Source: Acidovorax sp. (GTDB taxonomy: Bacteria > Pseudomonadota > Gammaproteobacteria > Burkholderiales > Burkholderiaceae_C). From it: a DNA stretch of 64,000 nucleotides. The DNA lies in assembly GCF_021287135.1 (NCBI RefSeq), contig NZ_JAJTBB010000085.1:124001-188000 (forward strand), written 5' to 3'. Of the stretch, positions 17,945 through 26,618 are shown piece after piece. The notes beneath the pieces are model-generated. The model was not told the DNA's origin. It worked only from the letters and a program-made list of their open reading frames with translations, and did no database searches. The position numbers and the translations under genes were made by a program. The number at the start of each line of letters is the position of its first letter. Position 1 is the first letter of the stretch.

Positions 17945-18547
17945 TCACTGCACGCGGTACACGCGCCCGGTCTGCGCGCCTTCCACGCTGCGCTGGTAGG
18001 CCCGCGCCACGCGCTCGGCGGGCACGGACTCGAAGCCGGGGAAGAACGGGCCATAGGCCGCCGCCGACTCCGTGACGATGGTGGGGCTGACGGCGTTGAT
18101 GCGCAGGCCGCGCGGCAGCTCGATGGCGGCGGCCATCACAAAGCCCTCAATCGCCGCGTTCACCGTGGAGGCGCTGGCGCCGTTGGGGATGGGCTCCACC
18201 GCAAGAATGCCCGAGGTGAGGGTGATGGAGCCCCCGTCGTTGAGGTACTGCTGGCCCAGCAGTGCCAGCTGCACTTGCCCGAGCAGCTTGTCCTGCAGGC
18301 CCAGGTTGAACTGCTCGGGGGTCATGCCCGCGAGGGGGCCGAAGTGCACGTTGCCGGCAGTGCTCACGATCGCGTCTACCTTGCCCACTGCGGCAAACAG
18401 GGCGGCCAGGGCGCCCGGCTGGGCGAAGTCTGCACGGTGCGTGCCGCTGCGGCGGCCTGCGGTGATCACGTCGTGGCGCGCGCCCAGGTTGGCCTGCACG
18501 GCTTGGCCCAGGGTGCCGCTGGCGCCGATGAGAAGAATCTTGGACAT
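17945..18547 (-). CDS. Short SDR-like protein lacking the YxxxK motif
   Basis: A 200-residue Rossmann-fold protein with an N-terminal GASGTLGQ cofactor motif and STAGNVHFG in place of NNAG. The region that should hold the catalytic Tyr-x3-Lys reads ASASTVNAAIEGFV, so no YxxxK is present; the Ser-bearing LTSGIL is retained. This small SDR subgroup commonly lacks the motif, so catalysis may be altered or absent. It is divergent from a LysR regulator gene, a common pairing for this subgroup. Confidence 0.82.
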   Translation of the reverse strand: MSKILLIGASGTLGQAVQANLGARHDVITAGRRSGTHRADFAQPGALAALFAAVGKVDAIVSTAGNVHFGPLAGMTPEQFNLGLQDKLLGQVQLALLGQQYLNDGGSITLTSGILAVEPIPNGASASTVNAAIEGFVMAAAIELPRGLRINAVSPTIVTESAAAYGPFFPGFESVPAERVARAYQRSVEGAQTGRVYRVQ

Positions 18548-18643
18548 GGATGTTTCCTTTGCGTGGTGGAGGAAGAGGTCAGACAGGCCGCCATTGTTTT
18601 GCGAATCACGCGGCGCATAAAGTACAGTGCGGTTCTTCCACTG

Positions 18644-18658
18644 CTAACCAATGATTAG
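18644..18658. promoter_or_regulatory. LysR-type operator (T-N11-A) between the SDR and LysR genes
   Basis: The palindrome CTAACCAATGATTAG contains TAA-N7-TTA, the T-N11-A form of LysR-family boxes, 18 bases before the LysR ATG and in the divergent intergenic region. Confidence 0.6.
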
Positions 18659-18675
18659 GAATAGGGGCCCCCGCC

Positions 18676-19626
18676 ATGGACAAGCTGCGCAACATGGAAG
18701 TGATGGTGGCCGTGGTGGAGGCCGGCAGCTTTGCGGCCGCCGCGCGCCAGCTGGGTATCTCGGCGGTCATGGTGGGCAAGCACATTCAGCAGCTGGAGGC
18801 GCACCTGGGCGCCCGCCTGCTGCAGCGCAGCACGCGCCGCAGCAGCCTGACCGAGGTGGGCGCCGCGTTCTACGAAGACAGCAAGCGCGTGCTGGAGCAG
18901 GTGCGGTGGGCTGAGTCCGCCGTGGAGCGCAGCCGCGCCGTGCCGCAGGGCCTGCTGCGCGTGAGCGCGCCCTTCACCCTGGGCAGCCACGTCATCGCGC
19001 CGCTGGTGGCGGATTTCCTCCAGCGCCATCCGCAGGTGCGCGTGGACCTGCACCTCTCGGACAGCGTGGTGGACGTGGTGGGCGAGGGGTTCGACGCGGC
19101 CGTGCGCATCGGTCGGGTGGCCGATGAAGGCCTGGTGGCGCGGCCCCTGCGGCCGTATGGCATGGTGATCGCGGCGTCCCCGGACTACCTGCGCCGCCAC
19201 GGAACGCCCCGCAGCGCGGCCGACCTGGCGCACCATCAGTGCCTGAGCCATTCGGTGTGGCAGCGCCGGGTGGAATGGACGCTGCACGACGGGGGCGCGG
19301 AGTTCTTCTGGCCCGAAAACGCACGCTTCATCTGCAACCAGGGCGAAGGCCTGCGCCAGGCGGCGCTGCAGAGGCTGGGCCTGGTCATGCAGCCCGAGGT
19401 GCTGCTGGCCGACGCCCTGGCCACGGGGGCGCTGGTGCCGGTGATGCAGCACTGCCTGCCCGTGCCGCGCCCCGTGCACCTGGTCTATGCGCCCGACCGG
19501 CGGCAGCTGCCCAAGCTGGCGCGGTTCGTGGAGCATGTGGTGGCGGCGCTGGCCTTGCCGCCCGAGCAGCCCGCGCCTGCAGCGGTCAGTCCCCGGCGCC
19601 GGGCGGCGTCGCCGGCCCGATCTTGA
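18676..19626 (+). CDS. LysR-family transcriptional regulator
   Basis: A 316-residue LysR regulator. The N-terminal HTH spans residues ~5-62 (AVVEAGSFAAAARQLGISAVMVGKHIQQLE), followed by a substrate-binding domain starting near GLLRVSAPFTLGSHVIAPL. It belongs to the group with the ERSRAVPQGLLRV linker. Divergent from the SDR-like gene at 17945, which is its likely target. The last 41 bases overlap the 3' end of the convergent thioesterase gene. Confidence 0.9.
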   Translation: MDKLRNMEVMVAVVEAGSFAAAARQLGISAVMVGKHIQQLEAHLGARLLQRSTRRSSLTEVGAAFYEDSKRVLEQVRWAESAVERSRAVPQGLLRVSAPFTLGSHVIAPLVADFLQRHPQVRVDLHLSDSVVDVVGEGFDAAVRIGRVADEGLVARPLRPYGMVIAASPDYLRRHGTPRSAADLAHHQCLSHSVWQRRVEWTLHDGGAEFFWPENARFICNQGEGLRQAALQRLGLVMQPEVLLADALATGALVPVMQHCLPVPRPVHLVYAPDRRQLPKLARFVEHVVAALALPPEQPAPAAVSPRRRAASPARS

Positions 19627-20059
19627 ACACCCCGCTCACCCGCGCGCAGGCCTCGCCGTCGGCGGTGACCAGGCCTTGGGCAAACACCAGCGATCGCGTG
19701 ATGCGCAAGGGCGCGGCCTCGCCCTGCACCCACATGCCCACGTGCGCGGGGGCCAGGTAGTCGACTTGCAGGCTGACGGTGGGAAGGAAGCGGCCCGCCA
19801 GCTCCGTGGTCTTGTAGTGCACCGACAGCGGCAGCAGCATGTCGCAGAACGTGGCCATCATGCCGCCGTGCAGGTTGCCCAGGGTGTTCACATGGCGTTG
19901 CTCCACGCGAAAGCCGAACTGCACGGCGCTGCCCTCGCGCCGTACGTACAGCGGGCCGTTGTTCTGGATGAACGGCCCGCCCAGAGTCAGCCGTTCAAAA
20001 CCCGCGGGGACTGCGGGCGCCCCGCCCGGCGCGGCGGCGTGGGTCTCCGCGCCGGTCAC
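19586..20059 (-). CDS. PaaI-type hotdog-fold thioesterase
   Basis: A 157-residue hotdog-fold protein with the family motif HVNTLGNLHGGMMATFCDM (residues ~53-71), the helix-lining segment in which the HGG precedes the active site in PaaI-type acyl-CoA thioesterases, followed by VSLQVDYLAPAH. The GTG start overlaps the stop of the transglutaminase-like gene (GTGA), giving tight coupling to it. Substrate unknown. Overlaps the LysR gene tail by 41 bases. Confidence 0.83.
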   Translation of the reverse strand: MTGAETHAAAPGGAPAVPAGFERLTLGGPFIQNNGPLYVRREGSAVQFGFRVEQRHVNTLGNLHGGMMATFCDMLLPLSVHYKTTELAGRFLPTVSLQVDYLAPAHVGMWVQGEAAPLRITRSLVFAQGLVTADGEACARVSGVFKIGPATPPGAGD

Positions 20060-20748
20060 TGCACGGCCTCGCGTGCCACGTCTGCGTCGAAGCTGGCACT
20101 GTGCAGCGCGCTGGTGGTGGTGCCCGTGTCCAGCCAGCCGCCGTACACCGCCTGGAAGTCCGCCACGATCTGCGCCAGCGGCAGGTCGTCGAAGGCGCCG
20201 CGCTGGCGCACGTATTCCATGTGGCGCTGGCCGCTCTTGTCGAACGGGTGGTAGATGGAGTCGTGCTCGCCGTCGAACGTGAGCGGCAGCAGGCCAAAGC
20301 GCTCGCACAGTTCGATGTTGAAGGCGGGCGTGGCCTTGCGCCAGGCGCCGTCGAGCCAGAGGTCGGCATAGCCGTGCCAGATGAAGAGGTCGGTCTTCAT
20401 GGTCTCGCGCATGCGCTCGGTGCTGAGGTGGTTGCGCACGTCGGCAAAGCCCATGCGGGCAGGAATGCCCGCCGCGCGGCACGCGGCGGTGAGCAGGGCG
20501 GCCTTGGGCACGCACCAGCCGTAGCCGTTGGCCAGCACGCTGCTGGCCGCCATGCCGCGGGGTGAGAGATCAATGCGGTAGGGGTCGTAGCGAAAGCCGT
20601 CGCGCACGGCCAGGTACAGGGCTACGGCGCGTTCGCGGTCGGTGGCGCCGCGCGCGTGTTCGGCGGCAAAGGCCTGCACGGCGGGTGCGTCGCTGTCGAT
20701 CAGCGCGGTGGGGGCCAGGGTGGCGGGCGGGGGCGGAACCGTGGTCAT
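20056..20748 (-). CDS. Transglutaminase-like cysteine-peptidase-fold protein
   Basis: A 230-residue protein with a transglutaminase core: the nucleophile Cys in GYGWCVPKAALLTAACRAAGIPARMGFADV, followed by His in WHGYADLWLDGAWRKATPAFN, with the Asp of the triad likely in the same strand region. AGGAG lies 11 bases before the ATG at 20748. No signal peptide, so it is cytoplasmic. It overlaps the downstream thioesterase gene by four bases. The biological substrate is unknown. Confidence 0.82.
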   Translation of the reverse strand: MTTVPPPPATLAPTALIDSDAPAVQAFAAEHARGATDRERAVALYLAVRDGFRYDPYRIDLSPRGMAASSVLANGYGWCVPKAALLTAACRAAGIPARMGFADVRNHLSTERMRETMKTDLFIWHGYADLWLDGAWRKATPAFNIELCERFGLLPLTFDGEHDSIYHPFDKSGQRHMEYVRQRGAFDDLPLAQIVADFQAVYGGWLDTGTTTSALHSASFDADVAREAVQ

Positions 20749-20855
20749 CGGGCGGGTCTCCTGTGATCGGATGGGCCCAGTGTGCGGGCCTCTGGCACCC
20801 GATGCTGTCACAGGCGCGGCAGCGGCGCGTGGCGGCAGGGGCAAACCCCTGCGGG

Positions 20856-21503
20856 TCACACCCGCCAGGCCGGCAGTTCCCAGTTGCGCCACAGCGCCAG
20901 CCCGCGCAGACCGGCGGTGAGCAGCACGCAGGCCGCCAGCGGCGCCCAGTCGGGCGCGTGCAGTTGGCGCAGCGCCACATCGGCCCAGCCGCCGGCAAAC
21001 GCACACAGGGCATACGGCCGGTGGTCGCTGAAGGCCTGGGGCACCTCGTTGCACAGCACATCGCGCAGCACGCCGCCAAACACGCCGGTGGTCACGCCCA
21101 TCATCACGCTGATGATGGGCGCCATGCCGATGGCGTGGGCGATGTCCACGCCCACGGCGGCAAACAGGCCCAGGCCGATGGCGTCGGGCAGCAGCATGGC
21201 GCGCTCGGTGGGCAGAAAGTGCCGCTGGCGCATGAACAGCATGGCGCCCACGCACAGCGCCAGGATGCCCCAGACGAATTCGGTGTGGCGGATCCAGAAG
21301 AAAGGCCGCTGGTCCAGCAGCAGGTCGCGCAGCGTGCCGCCGCCAAACGCAGCCACGAAGGCCACCACGCACACGCCCACGGCATCCAGCCGCTTGCGCG
21401 CTGCGGCCATCACGCCCGACAGCGCGAAGGCCACCGTGGCGGCCACTTCCAGAATGAAGCGAAGGGTGTTGACCCAGGGGGCGTTGAGCAGCGACGGATC
21501 CAT
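20856..21503 (-). CDS. Trimeric intracellular cation channel (TRIC/UPF0126) family protein
   Basis: A 215-residue inner-membrane protein with seven hydrophobic helices and the internal duplication typical of UPF0126/TRIC proteins: two glycine-rich signature motifs, FGGGTLRDLLLDQRPFFW and FGGVLRDVLCNEVPQAF. Prokaryotic TRIC proteins are cation channels, so a potassium or amino-acid-linked ion flux is possible. Stands alone 107 bases downstream of nothing on its strand but the repeat region; no operon partner is evident. Confidence 0.87.
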   Translation of the reverse strand: MDPSLLNAPWVNTLRFILEVAATVAFALSGVMAAARKRLDAVGVCVVAFVAAFGGGTLRDLLLDQRPFFWIRHTEFVWGILALCVGAMLFMRQRHFLPTERAMLLPDAIGLGLFAAVGVDIAHAIGMAPIISVMMGVTTGVFGGVLRDVLCNEVPQAFSDHRPYALCAFAGGWADVALRQLHAPDWAPLAACVLLTAGLRGLALWRNWELPAWRV

Positions 21504-21529
21504 GCCCGGGATTGTGCCGCGCCAAATGA

Positions 21530-21596
21530 TTGCTACTAAAATAATAGCTGTTAGCGCTTGCTGGTAAAGCGCTGGAGGCCAATTTCTTTCAAATCC
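21530..21596 (+). repeat. Comamonadaceae extragenic repeat, copy 1
   Basis: Contains AATAGCTGTTAGCGCTTG, then AAAGCGCTGGAGGCC and a TTTCAAATCC tail, the same layout as the copies at 27385, 30336 and 44482. The central half-palindrome AGCGCTT / AAGCGCT can form a hairpin. It fills the gap between the TRIC gene and the small membrane-protein gene. Confidence 0.8.
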
Positions 21597-21604
21597 TGGG
21601 TGGG

Positions 21605-21967
21605 TCAGCCCATAAGGCGCCACCCGAAAGAGCCCAGCGCCACCGCGCACCCCGCACATCCCAGCACCCCCAGCCGCACCGCCCAGCGCCGCGCCGCCGC
21701 CGGCCACTGGTTCATGCCCAGCACCAGCAGCCAGCCCAGCGCCATCCACGCTGCCAGCACCAGCGCCACTCCCGCGGCCGGCCCCGCTGCGGTCGCGGCC
21801 GTGGCCGTTTGCAGCACCAGCGTGGCCAGTGCCACGGCGCCCGCACGCACGCGCGCCGCCCCGCGCACGCCGTCGCCCCAGGCGCGCGTGGACATGGCCT
21901 GGGCGCCCTGGGCCAGGGCCAGCAGCGACGCCAGCGCGGCGCTGGCACCGATGAGCTCTTCGGTCAT
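21605..21967 (-). CDS. Small multi-pass membrane protein (DUF3325-like)
   Basis: A 120-residue protein with three to four hydrophobic helices (ASAALASLLALAQGAQAM, ALATLVLQTATAATAAG, GVALVLAAWMALGWLLVLGM, VLGCAGCAVALGSFGW). Size and place in a TonB-receptor/PepSY cluster resemble DUF3325 proteins, but the match is not certain. Its ATG overlaps the stop of the upstream membrane-protein gene (ATGA). Last gene of the iron cluster; function unknown. Confidence 0.65.
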   Translation of the reverse strand: MTEELIGASAALASLLALAQGAQAMSTRAWGDGVRGAARVRAGAVALATLVLQTATAATAAGPAAGVALVLAAWMALGWLLVLGMNQWPAAARRWAVRLGVLGCAGCAVALGSFGWRLMG

Positions 21968-22764
21968 GCGGCCCCCGCGGACTGGGGCTGGCGGGCGGCG
22001 GGGCGTTGGCTGCGCAGCGCCCGGCGTGCGCGCAGCTTCCACCACAGCCGGGGGCCCGCAGCCGCCAGCGCGCACAGCGCGGACGCTGCGGCCCACTGCC
22101 ACAGCCCGGCCTTGGCCGCCAGGCCGCCATAGGCCAGCGCGGCCAGCAGCCACAGCGCGGCAGCGGCGCGGGGCGCCCAGGGGCGCACGGTGGCTGCGGG
22201 CAGGGCCACAAAAAAGGCCAGCAGCAGGCCCAGCATGCCCGAGGGGCGCGCTGGCGCTGTGGCCACGATGTGGGCCAGGCGGAACGACTCCACCGCCAGC
22301 GCGCCGCACAGCCAGAACGGCAGGTGCGCTGCCTGGCGCGCCCAGCGGCGCCCCGGCCGCGCCAGCAGGGGGGAGCGCTGCGGCGCCGGCACTGGCCTGC
22401 GCCGGGGCGCGTGCACCCGCTGCGGCCCGATGTACACCGCCAGCCCCGCACAGGCCAGCCCCACGGCGCCCAGGCCTGCCGCCATGGCGGGCGCCAGCGC
22501 ACTGCCCAGCGCCAGCCCGGCCAGTGCGGCAATGCCCAGCAAGGCCCCGGCGCCCGCCAGCGCCACGCGCCACAGCGCCAGCGCGCGCAGCGCCCGCGCC
22601 GCCGCTGCGGACAGCAGCAGCCACACGCCGATCAGCACCCACACCGCCCACACCGGCCGCTGCGCCAGCGAGGGCAGGCCCGGCGGCGCCCAAAAGTGCA
22701 CGAGCACGGCCACGGCCAGCGCGGCAGGAATAGTGGCGTGCAGGGCAAGGAAGAAGCGGTGCAT
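21964..22764 (-). CDS. Polytopic membrane protein of the siderophore cluster
   Basis: A 266-residue protein made mostly of alanine- and leucine-rich membrane helices (about eight), with a basic cytoplasmic loop around residues 112-140 (PRRRPVPAPQRSPLLARPGRRW). No family is recognised. It lies 55 bases downstream of the PepSY gene and overlaps the next gene, so it is probably part of the iron-uptake operon; many such clusters carry one or two unassigned membrane proteins next to the PepSY protein. Confidence 0.7.
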   Translation of the reverse strand: MHRFFLALHATIPAALAVAVLVHFWAPPGLPSLAQRPVWAVWVLIGVWLLLSAAAARALRALALWRVALAGAGALLGIAALAGLALGSALAPAMAAGLGAVGLACAGLAVYIGPQRVHAPRRRPVPAPQRSPLLARPGRRWARQAAHLPFWLCGALAVESFRLAHIVATAPARPSGMLGLLLAFFVALPAATVRPWAPRAAAALWLLAALAYGGLAAKAGLWQWAAASALCALAAAGPRLWWKLRARRALRSQRPAARQPQSAGAA

Positions 22765-22819
22765 GGGGGCCTGTTGGAGCAGCGGCAAAAAAAGGAGAAA
22801 CAAGGAAGGGATGCGCGGA

Positions 22820-23965
22820 TCAGCCCGCGGCGGCCACGCCCTCGGTGCCCGGCGGTGCAGCGCCCGCTTCGCGCAGGCGCTGCTGCCGCGCATCCAGCCA
22901 GATCAGCGTGCCCGAGATCGACAGGAACGCCGGGGTCATGCCCAGGAAGAAATACAGCCACTTCAGCGCCAGCCCGCCGAAGTCGCCAAAGTGCAGCGGC
23001 TCCATGAGCCCGTTGACCAGCGACCAGAAGCCCGCCGTGCGCGGGTCGTGCACCTTCTTCGGCACGCCGGTGGCGGCGTTGATGTCCACCCGCGCCGTGC
23101 TGGCCAGGTGGCCCTGCAGGTTGCCGGTGAAGCCCGCCTCGGCCGCGCTGGTGCCCCAGCGGCGCAGGGACACGTACCGCGCCTCCAGCCCCGGCACGGC
23201 CCGCTGCGCGGTGGCGTACAGCGCGTCCAGCGACTGCATGGGCGCGGCGCGCTCGCCGCCCTCGGCCTGGCGCGCGGGCTTGGGGACTGCCATGGCGGCG
23301 GGGGAGGCGAGGTAGTGGTAGCCCTGCTCGAACAGTGGCGCCAGCCCCATCCACGCGCCCGTGGCCGCGATCAGCAGGTGAAAGCCCAGCCCCCAGATGC
23401 CCGCGGACTTGTGCAGGTCCGACATCACCAGGCGAAAGCTGCGGCCCCAGCGCAGCGTGAACAGCTCCGCCAGAATCTTGCGGTGGATGACGATGCCCGT
23501 GGCAATCAGCACCAGCATGGCCGCGCCCAGGAACCCCACGATCCAGCGCGGCCCGAAAAACAGGAACACGTGCAGCATGCGCAGGTACTGGCCCAGCTGG
23601 CTGTCCACCGGCCCCACCACCGCGCCGGTGTCCGAGCGCAGGGCCACCTTGGTGCGCGTGCCGGCCGGCGCGCCGCGCTCGCGCACAAAGGCGAAATAGC
23701 TGGGGTTGATGGCGTCGGGCAGCGCAATCGTCTCGACCGTCGCGCCCGGGTAGCGCGCGTGCAACTGGGTCAGCACTGCGTCGAGCGGGGCAGGTTTGTC
23801 GGAGCGCGGCAGCCGGGCCAGCGACGGGTTGGCCCACAGGTCGATCTCGTTCTTGAACACCACCACTGCGCCCGAGAAGCACACAATGAACAGCAACAAC
23901 CCCGTGACGATGCCCGCCCAGGAGTGCAGGGTGAACAGGCGTTGGAGCGTGCGCTGGCTGGTCAT
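22820..23965 (-). CDS. PepSY-associated transmembrane protein (likely ferric-siderophore reductase)
   Basis: A 381-residue inner-membrane protein with the PepSY-TM layout: an N-terminal helix (LHSWAGIVTGLLLFIVCFSG), two periplasmic PepSY-type regions, a central helix pair (MLHVFLFFGPRWIVGFLGAAMLVLIATGIVIHR would span it) and a C-terminal helix (FFLGMTPAFLSISGTLIWLD). Membrane-embedded histidines (LHSW, LHVFLF, DLHKSAG) suit haem binding. Proteins of this family beside TonB receptors are linked to reductive iron release from siderophores. The start at 23965 (MTSQRTLQ) is the usual N-terminus; 23998 is an alternative. Confidence 0.85.
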   Translation of the reverse strand: MTSQRTLQRLFTLHSWAGIVTGLLLFIVCFSGAVVVFKNEIDLWANPSLARLPRSDKPAPLDAVLTQLHARYPGATVETIALPDAINPSYFAFVRERGAPAGTRTKVALRSDTGAVVGPVDSQLGQYLRMLHVFLFFGPRWIVGFLGAAMLVLIATGIVIHRKILAELFTLRWGRSFRLVMSDLHKSAGIWGLGFHLLIAATGAWMGLAPLFEQGYHYLASPAAMAVPKPARQAEGGERAAPMQSLDALYATAQRAVPGLEARYVSLRRWGTSAAEAGFTGNLQGHLASTARVDINAATGVPKKVHDPRTAGFWSLVNGLMEPLHFGDFGGLALKWLYFFLGMTPAFLSISGTLIWLDARQQRLREAGAAPPGTEGVAAAG

Positions 23966-23998
23966 GGTGGCGGCTATGGGTGTGGGTTCATTCCCCAA

Positions 23999-24068
23999 CC
24001 GTTCGGGCTGAGCCTGTCGAAGCCAGGGCGCGCTGCGTGAAGCCCTTCGACAAGCGCAGGGTGAACGG
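23999..24068. repeat. REP-type inverted repeat after the TonB receptor gene
   Basis: Imperfect inverted repeat with arms 23999-24022 (CCGTTCGGGCTGAGCC...) and 24045-24068 (CTTCGACAAG...GTGAACGG). The arm sequence TTCGGGCTGAGCCTGTCGAA is a palindrome-forming unit seen between genes in many high-GC proteobacteria. It lies between the receptor and PepSY genes and could stabilise or end the receptor mRNA. Confidence 0.75.
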
Positions 24069-24100
24069 CGGTGGGGAAACGCGAGCGGTCAACACGGCGG

Positions 24101-26287
24101 TCAGAAGAAGTACGTCAGCCCCAGGCTGAAGTTGCGCGGCAGCGCGGGCGAGACCACATTCGCATTGATCGCGCCGTCGTAGTACGCCTTGTTGAACACG
24201 TTCTTCACGCCGGCCGTCAGGCGGTAGTTCTCGCCCAGGTAGGTGATGGACGCGTCGGCCACCACATACGACGGCAGCGTGAACGGGTACGAGCCGATCT
24301 GCTCGCTCACATACCGCCCGCCCACCCCCAGCGTCACGCGCTGGTATTGCGGCAGCTTGTACGTGGCCCAGGCCGTGAGCGTATGGCGCGGCGTGAGGTT
24401 CAGCGGCAGGCCCACGAGGGCGGCATTGGTGTCGCGCGTCACCTGGGTCTGCGTGTAGGTGTAGGCGCTGGTCAGCTTCCAGCCGTTCTTCAGGTCGGCG
24501 CCCAGCTCCACCTCCAGCCCGCGGGCGCGCTGCTCGCCGGTCTGCACGCTGAAGCCCGTGTTCACCGGGTCGGCCGTGGTCACGTTCCGGCGCACCAGGT
24601 CGAAGACGGCGAGCGCGCCGGTGATCTGGCCGCCCGGCGACTCGTACTTCACGCCGGCTTCCCACTGCTTGCCGGTTTCGGGCACAAAGGGCGATCCCGC
24701 AAACGTCAGGCCCGACTGGGGCAGGAAGGACTCGCCATAGCTGCCATACGCGGCCCAGCCGGGCTTGAACTCGTACACCAGCCCGGCCGACAGCGTGGTG
24801 GCGTTGTCCTTCTGGCGGGTCTGCGTATTGGCCACGCGGTTGTGGGTGTCGTTGGTGGACCAGTCGCGGCGCAGGCCCACCAGGGCCGTCCAGCCCTGGC
24901 CGAACTTGATCTGGTCCTGCGCATACAGGCCCAGCACGGTGAGCTTGGACGGTGCGTCGCTGGTCAGCGCCTCCGGGCAGGTGGCCTGCATGCCGTACAC
25001 GGGCGCAAACAGGTCCAGCGCGCCGATGCGGCAGGTGCGGCTGGCCAGCAGGCTGGTGCCGGTGCGGGCGTCCAGCCCCGTCACCAGCTGGTGGCGCACG
25101 CCCAATGCCTCGAAGCGCGACAGCAGCGAGGTGTCGGTGGCCAGCAGGTCGTAGTCCATATATTGGCGCGAGGCCTGGCGGTTCTGCAGCCGCTGGTTGG
25201 CCTGCAGCGCCTGGTTGGAAACAAAGTTGCCCGTGCCCTTCTCGGTCTCGTAGCGCACGTTCTGGCGGAAGGTCATCGCATCCGACAGCCGGTGCTCCAG
25301 CGCATAGCCCACCGTGGTGCTCTCCACGTCGTACACGCCAAAGCTCGGGTCGCCCGTGAACAGGGTGCGCGGCAGCGTGCCGTTGCGGTTGGGCAGCAGC
25401 GTGCCATACGGCGTGATGCCCTGCTGGCGCATCCACTCGCTCTGGCTGTAGGTGGCAAACAGCACCAGGTCGGTCTGCGCGCCCAGGTCGATGGACAGCG
25501 ACGGAGCAAACCACCGGTCCTTGCGGTAGACGAATTGCGTAGGGTCGTCGGCGTTGGACACCTGCGCGTTGATGCGCAGCGCCGTCTTGCCCGATTCGGA
25601 CAGCGGCCGGTTGATGTCGGCTTGCAGCGTGCGCTGGCCAAAGCTGCCCACCTCCACGCCCACTTCGCTCAGCGCTTCCTTCTTGGGCCGCTTGCTCACC
25701 GCGTTGACGATGCCGCCCGGCTGCACTTGCCCATAGAGCACGGAGGCCGAACCCTTGAGCACCTCAAACCGCTCGTACCCATACGGCTGCAGCTTGGCCC
25801 ACATGCCCGGGCTTTGCACCAGGCCATCGACCAGGATCGACTCGGTGGAGCGAAAGCCCCGGATGTTCAGGTCGTCAAACCCCCGCCGGCCGAAGTTGAC
25901 GGGGCTCACCCCCGCCACGGTCTGCAGCGCCTGCTGCACGTTGGTGATCTGCCGCGACTCCATCTGCTCGCGCGTGACCACGCTGACGGATTGCGGGGTC
26001 TCCAGCCGGCGCATGGGCGCCTTGCCGGCGGTCTGGGCCTCCACCGGGGCAAAGCCCATGTCCTTTTCGGTGCTGGCGTTGATGCGGACTTCTTGGAGCT
26101 GCGGGGCGGTCGCTGCGGCGTCGGCGCTGGGTGTGCCGGCTTGCTGCGCCAGGGTGGCCTGGGCGAGGCACAGGGCCAGTGGTGTCAGGGCGAAGAGGGC
26201 CGTTTGGCGGGCAGACGGGCGCGAGGGCGAACGAAGACAGGCGGACGAAGAACGCGGCGACACCGCACGCGAGGGCTGAGAAGACAT
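24101..26287 (-). CDS. TonB-dependent siderophore receptor
   Basis: A 728-residue outer-membrane receptor for ferric siderophores. It has a signal peptide (hydrophobic LALCLAQATLA, cleaved about residue 48), a plug domain (ETPQSVSVVTREQME, NIRGFRSTESILVDGL, VLKGSASVLYGQVQPGGIVN) and a 22-strand barrel ending in aromatic residues (LGLTYFF). The plug motifs place it with FpvA/FoxA-type siderophore receptors. The siderophore cannot be told. A Fur-box-like sequence lies about 90 bases upstream, and the PepSY gene follows 135 bases later. Confidence 0.92.
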   Translation of the reverse strand: MSSQPSRAVSPRSSSACLRSPSRPSARQTALFALTPLALCLAQATLAQQAGTPSADAAATAPQLQEVRINASTEKDMGFAPVEAQTAGKAPMRRLETPQSVSVVTREQMESRQITNVQQALQTVAGVSPVNFGRRGFDDLNIRGFRSTESILVDGLVQSPGMWAKLQPYGYERFEVLKGSASVLYGQVQPGGIVNAVSKRPKKEALSEVGVEVGSFGQRTLQADINRPLSESGKTALRINAQVSNADDPTQFVYRKDRWFAPSLSIDLGAQTDLVLFATYSQSEWMRQQGITPYGTLLPNRNGTLPRTLFTGDPSFGVYDVESTTVGYALEHRLSDAMTFRQNVRYETEKGTGNFVSNQALQANQRLQNRQASRQYMDYDLLATDTSLLSRFEALGVRHQLVTGLDARTGTSLLASRTCRIGALDLFAPVYGMQATCPEALTSDAPSKLTVLGLYAQDQIKFGQGWTALVGLRRDWSTNDTHNRVANTQTRQKDNATTLSAGLVYEFKPGWAAYGSYGESFLPQSGLTFAGSPFVPETGKQWEAGVKYESPGGQITGALAVFDLVRRNVTTADPVNTGFSVQTGEQRARGLEVELGADLKNGWKLTSAYTYTQTQVTRDTNAALVGLPLNLTPRHTLTAWATYKLPQYQRVTLGVGGRYVSEQIGSYPFTLPSYVVADASITYLGENYRLTAGVKNVFNKAYYDGAINANVVSPALPRNFSLGLTYFF

Positions 26288-26373
26288 GGAGGTCCCGATG
26301 AAGAGAAAGGCGGACGAACGCTGGGGCGCTGGCTCGCGTGACCCTCGGGACGCTGGCTGGCAGAGGTTGGGAT

Positions 26374-26396
26374 TGTAATGAGAATTATTATTGATT
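26374..26396. promoter_or_regulatory. Fur box upstream of the siderophore receptor gene
   Basis: TGTAATGAGAATTATTATTG resembles the Fur consensus built from GATAAT hexamers and is the only AT-rich island in this GC-rich stretch. It lies upstream of the receptor gene (26287, minus strand), as expected for iron repression. Confidence 0.65.
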
Positions 26397-26618
26397 GTGA
26401 AGGAGGCAAGCACCCGCAATGCTCGAACGCATCGGTATCGCCATGTGCCGGCTCGCGCCCGTTGGTCCACAGGCCCGGCGCTCCGATGGCCGCGCCACTG
26501 CAAACAATGTTGTGCGCTCAGCCGCTTGGGTCATCGCACAGGTAAGCTTTCCTCGCTGCCGACTGCCAGCTCCACGCCTGGCTTTGGGCGGGAAGTCCCC
26601 ACGCTGACAAAACAAACC
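26397..26618. other. Intergenic stretch without a supported gene
   Basis: Together with 26288-26373 this forms the 331-base space between the siderophore receptor and the broken lipoprotein gene. Apart from the Fur box nothing convincing is seen; short frames here have no family likeness or ribosome-binding site. Confidence 0.5.
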
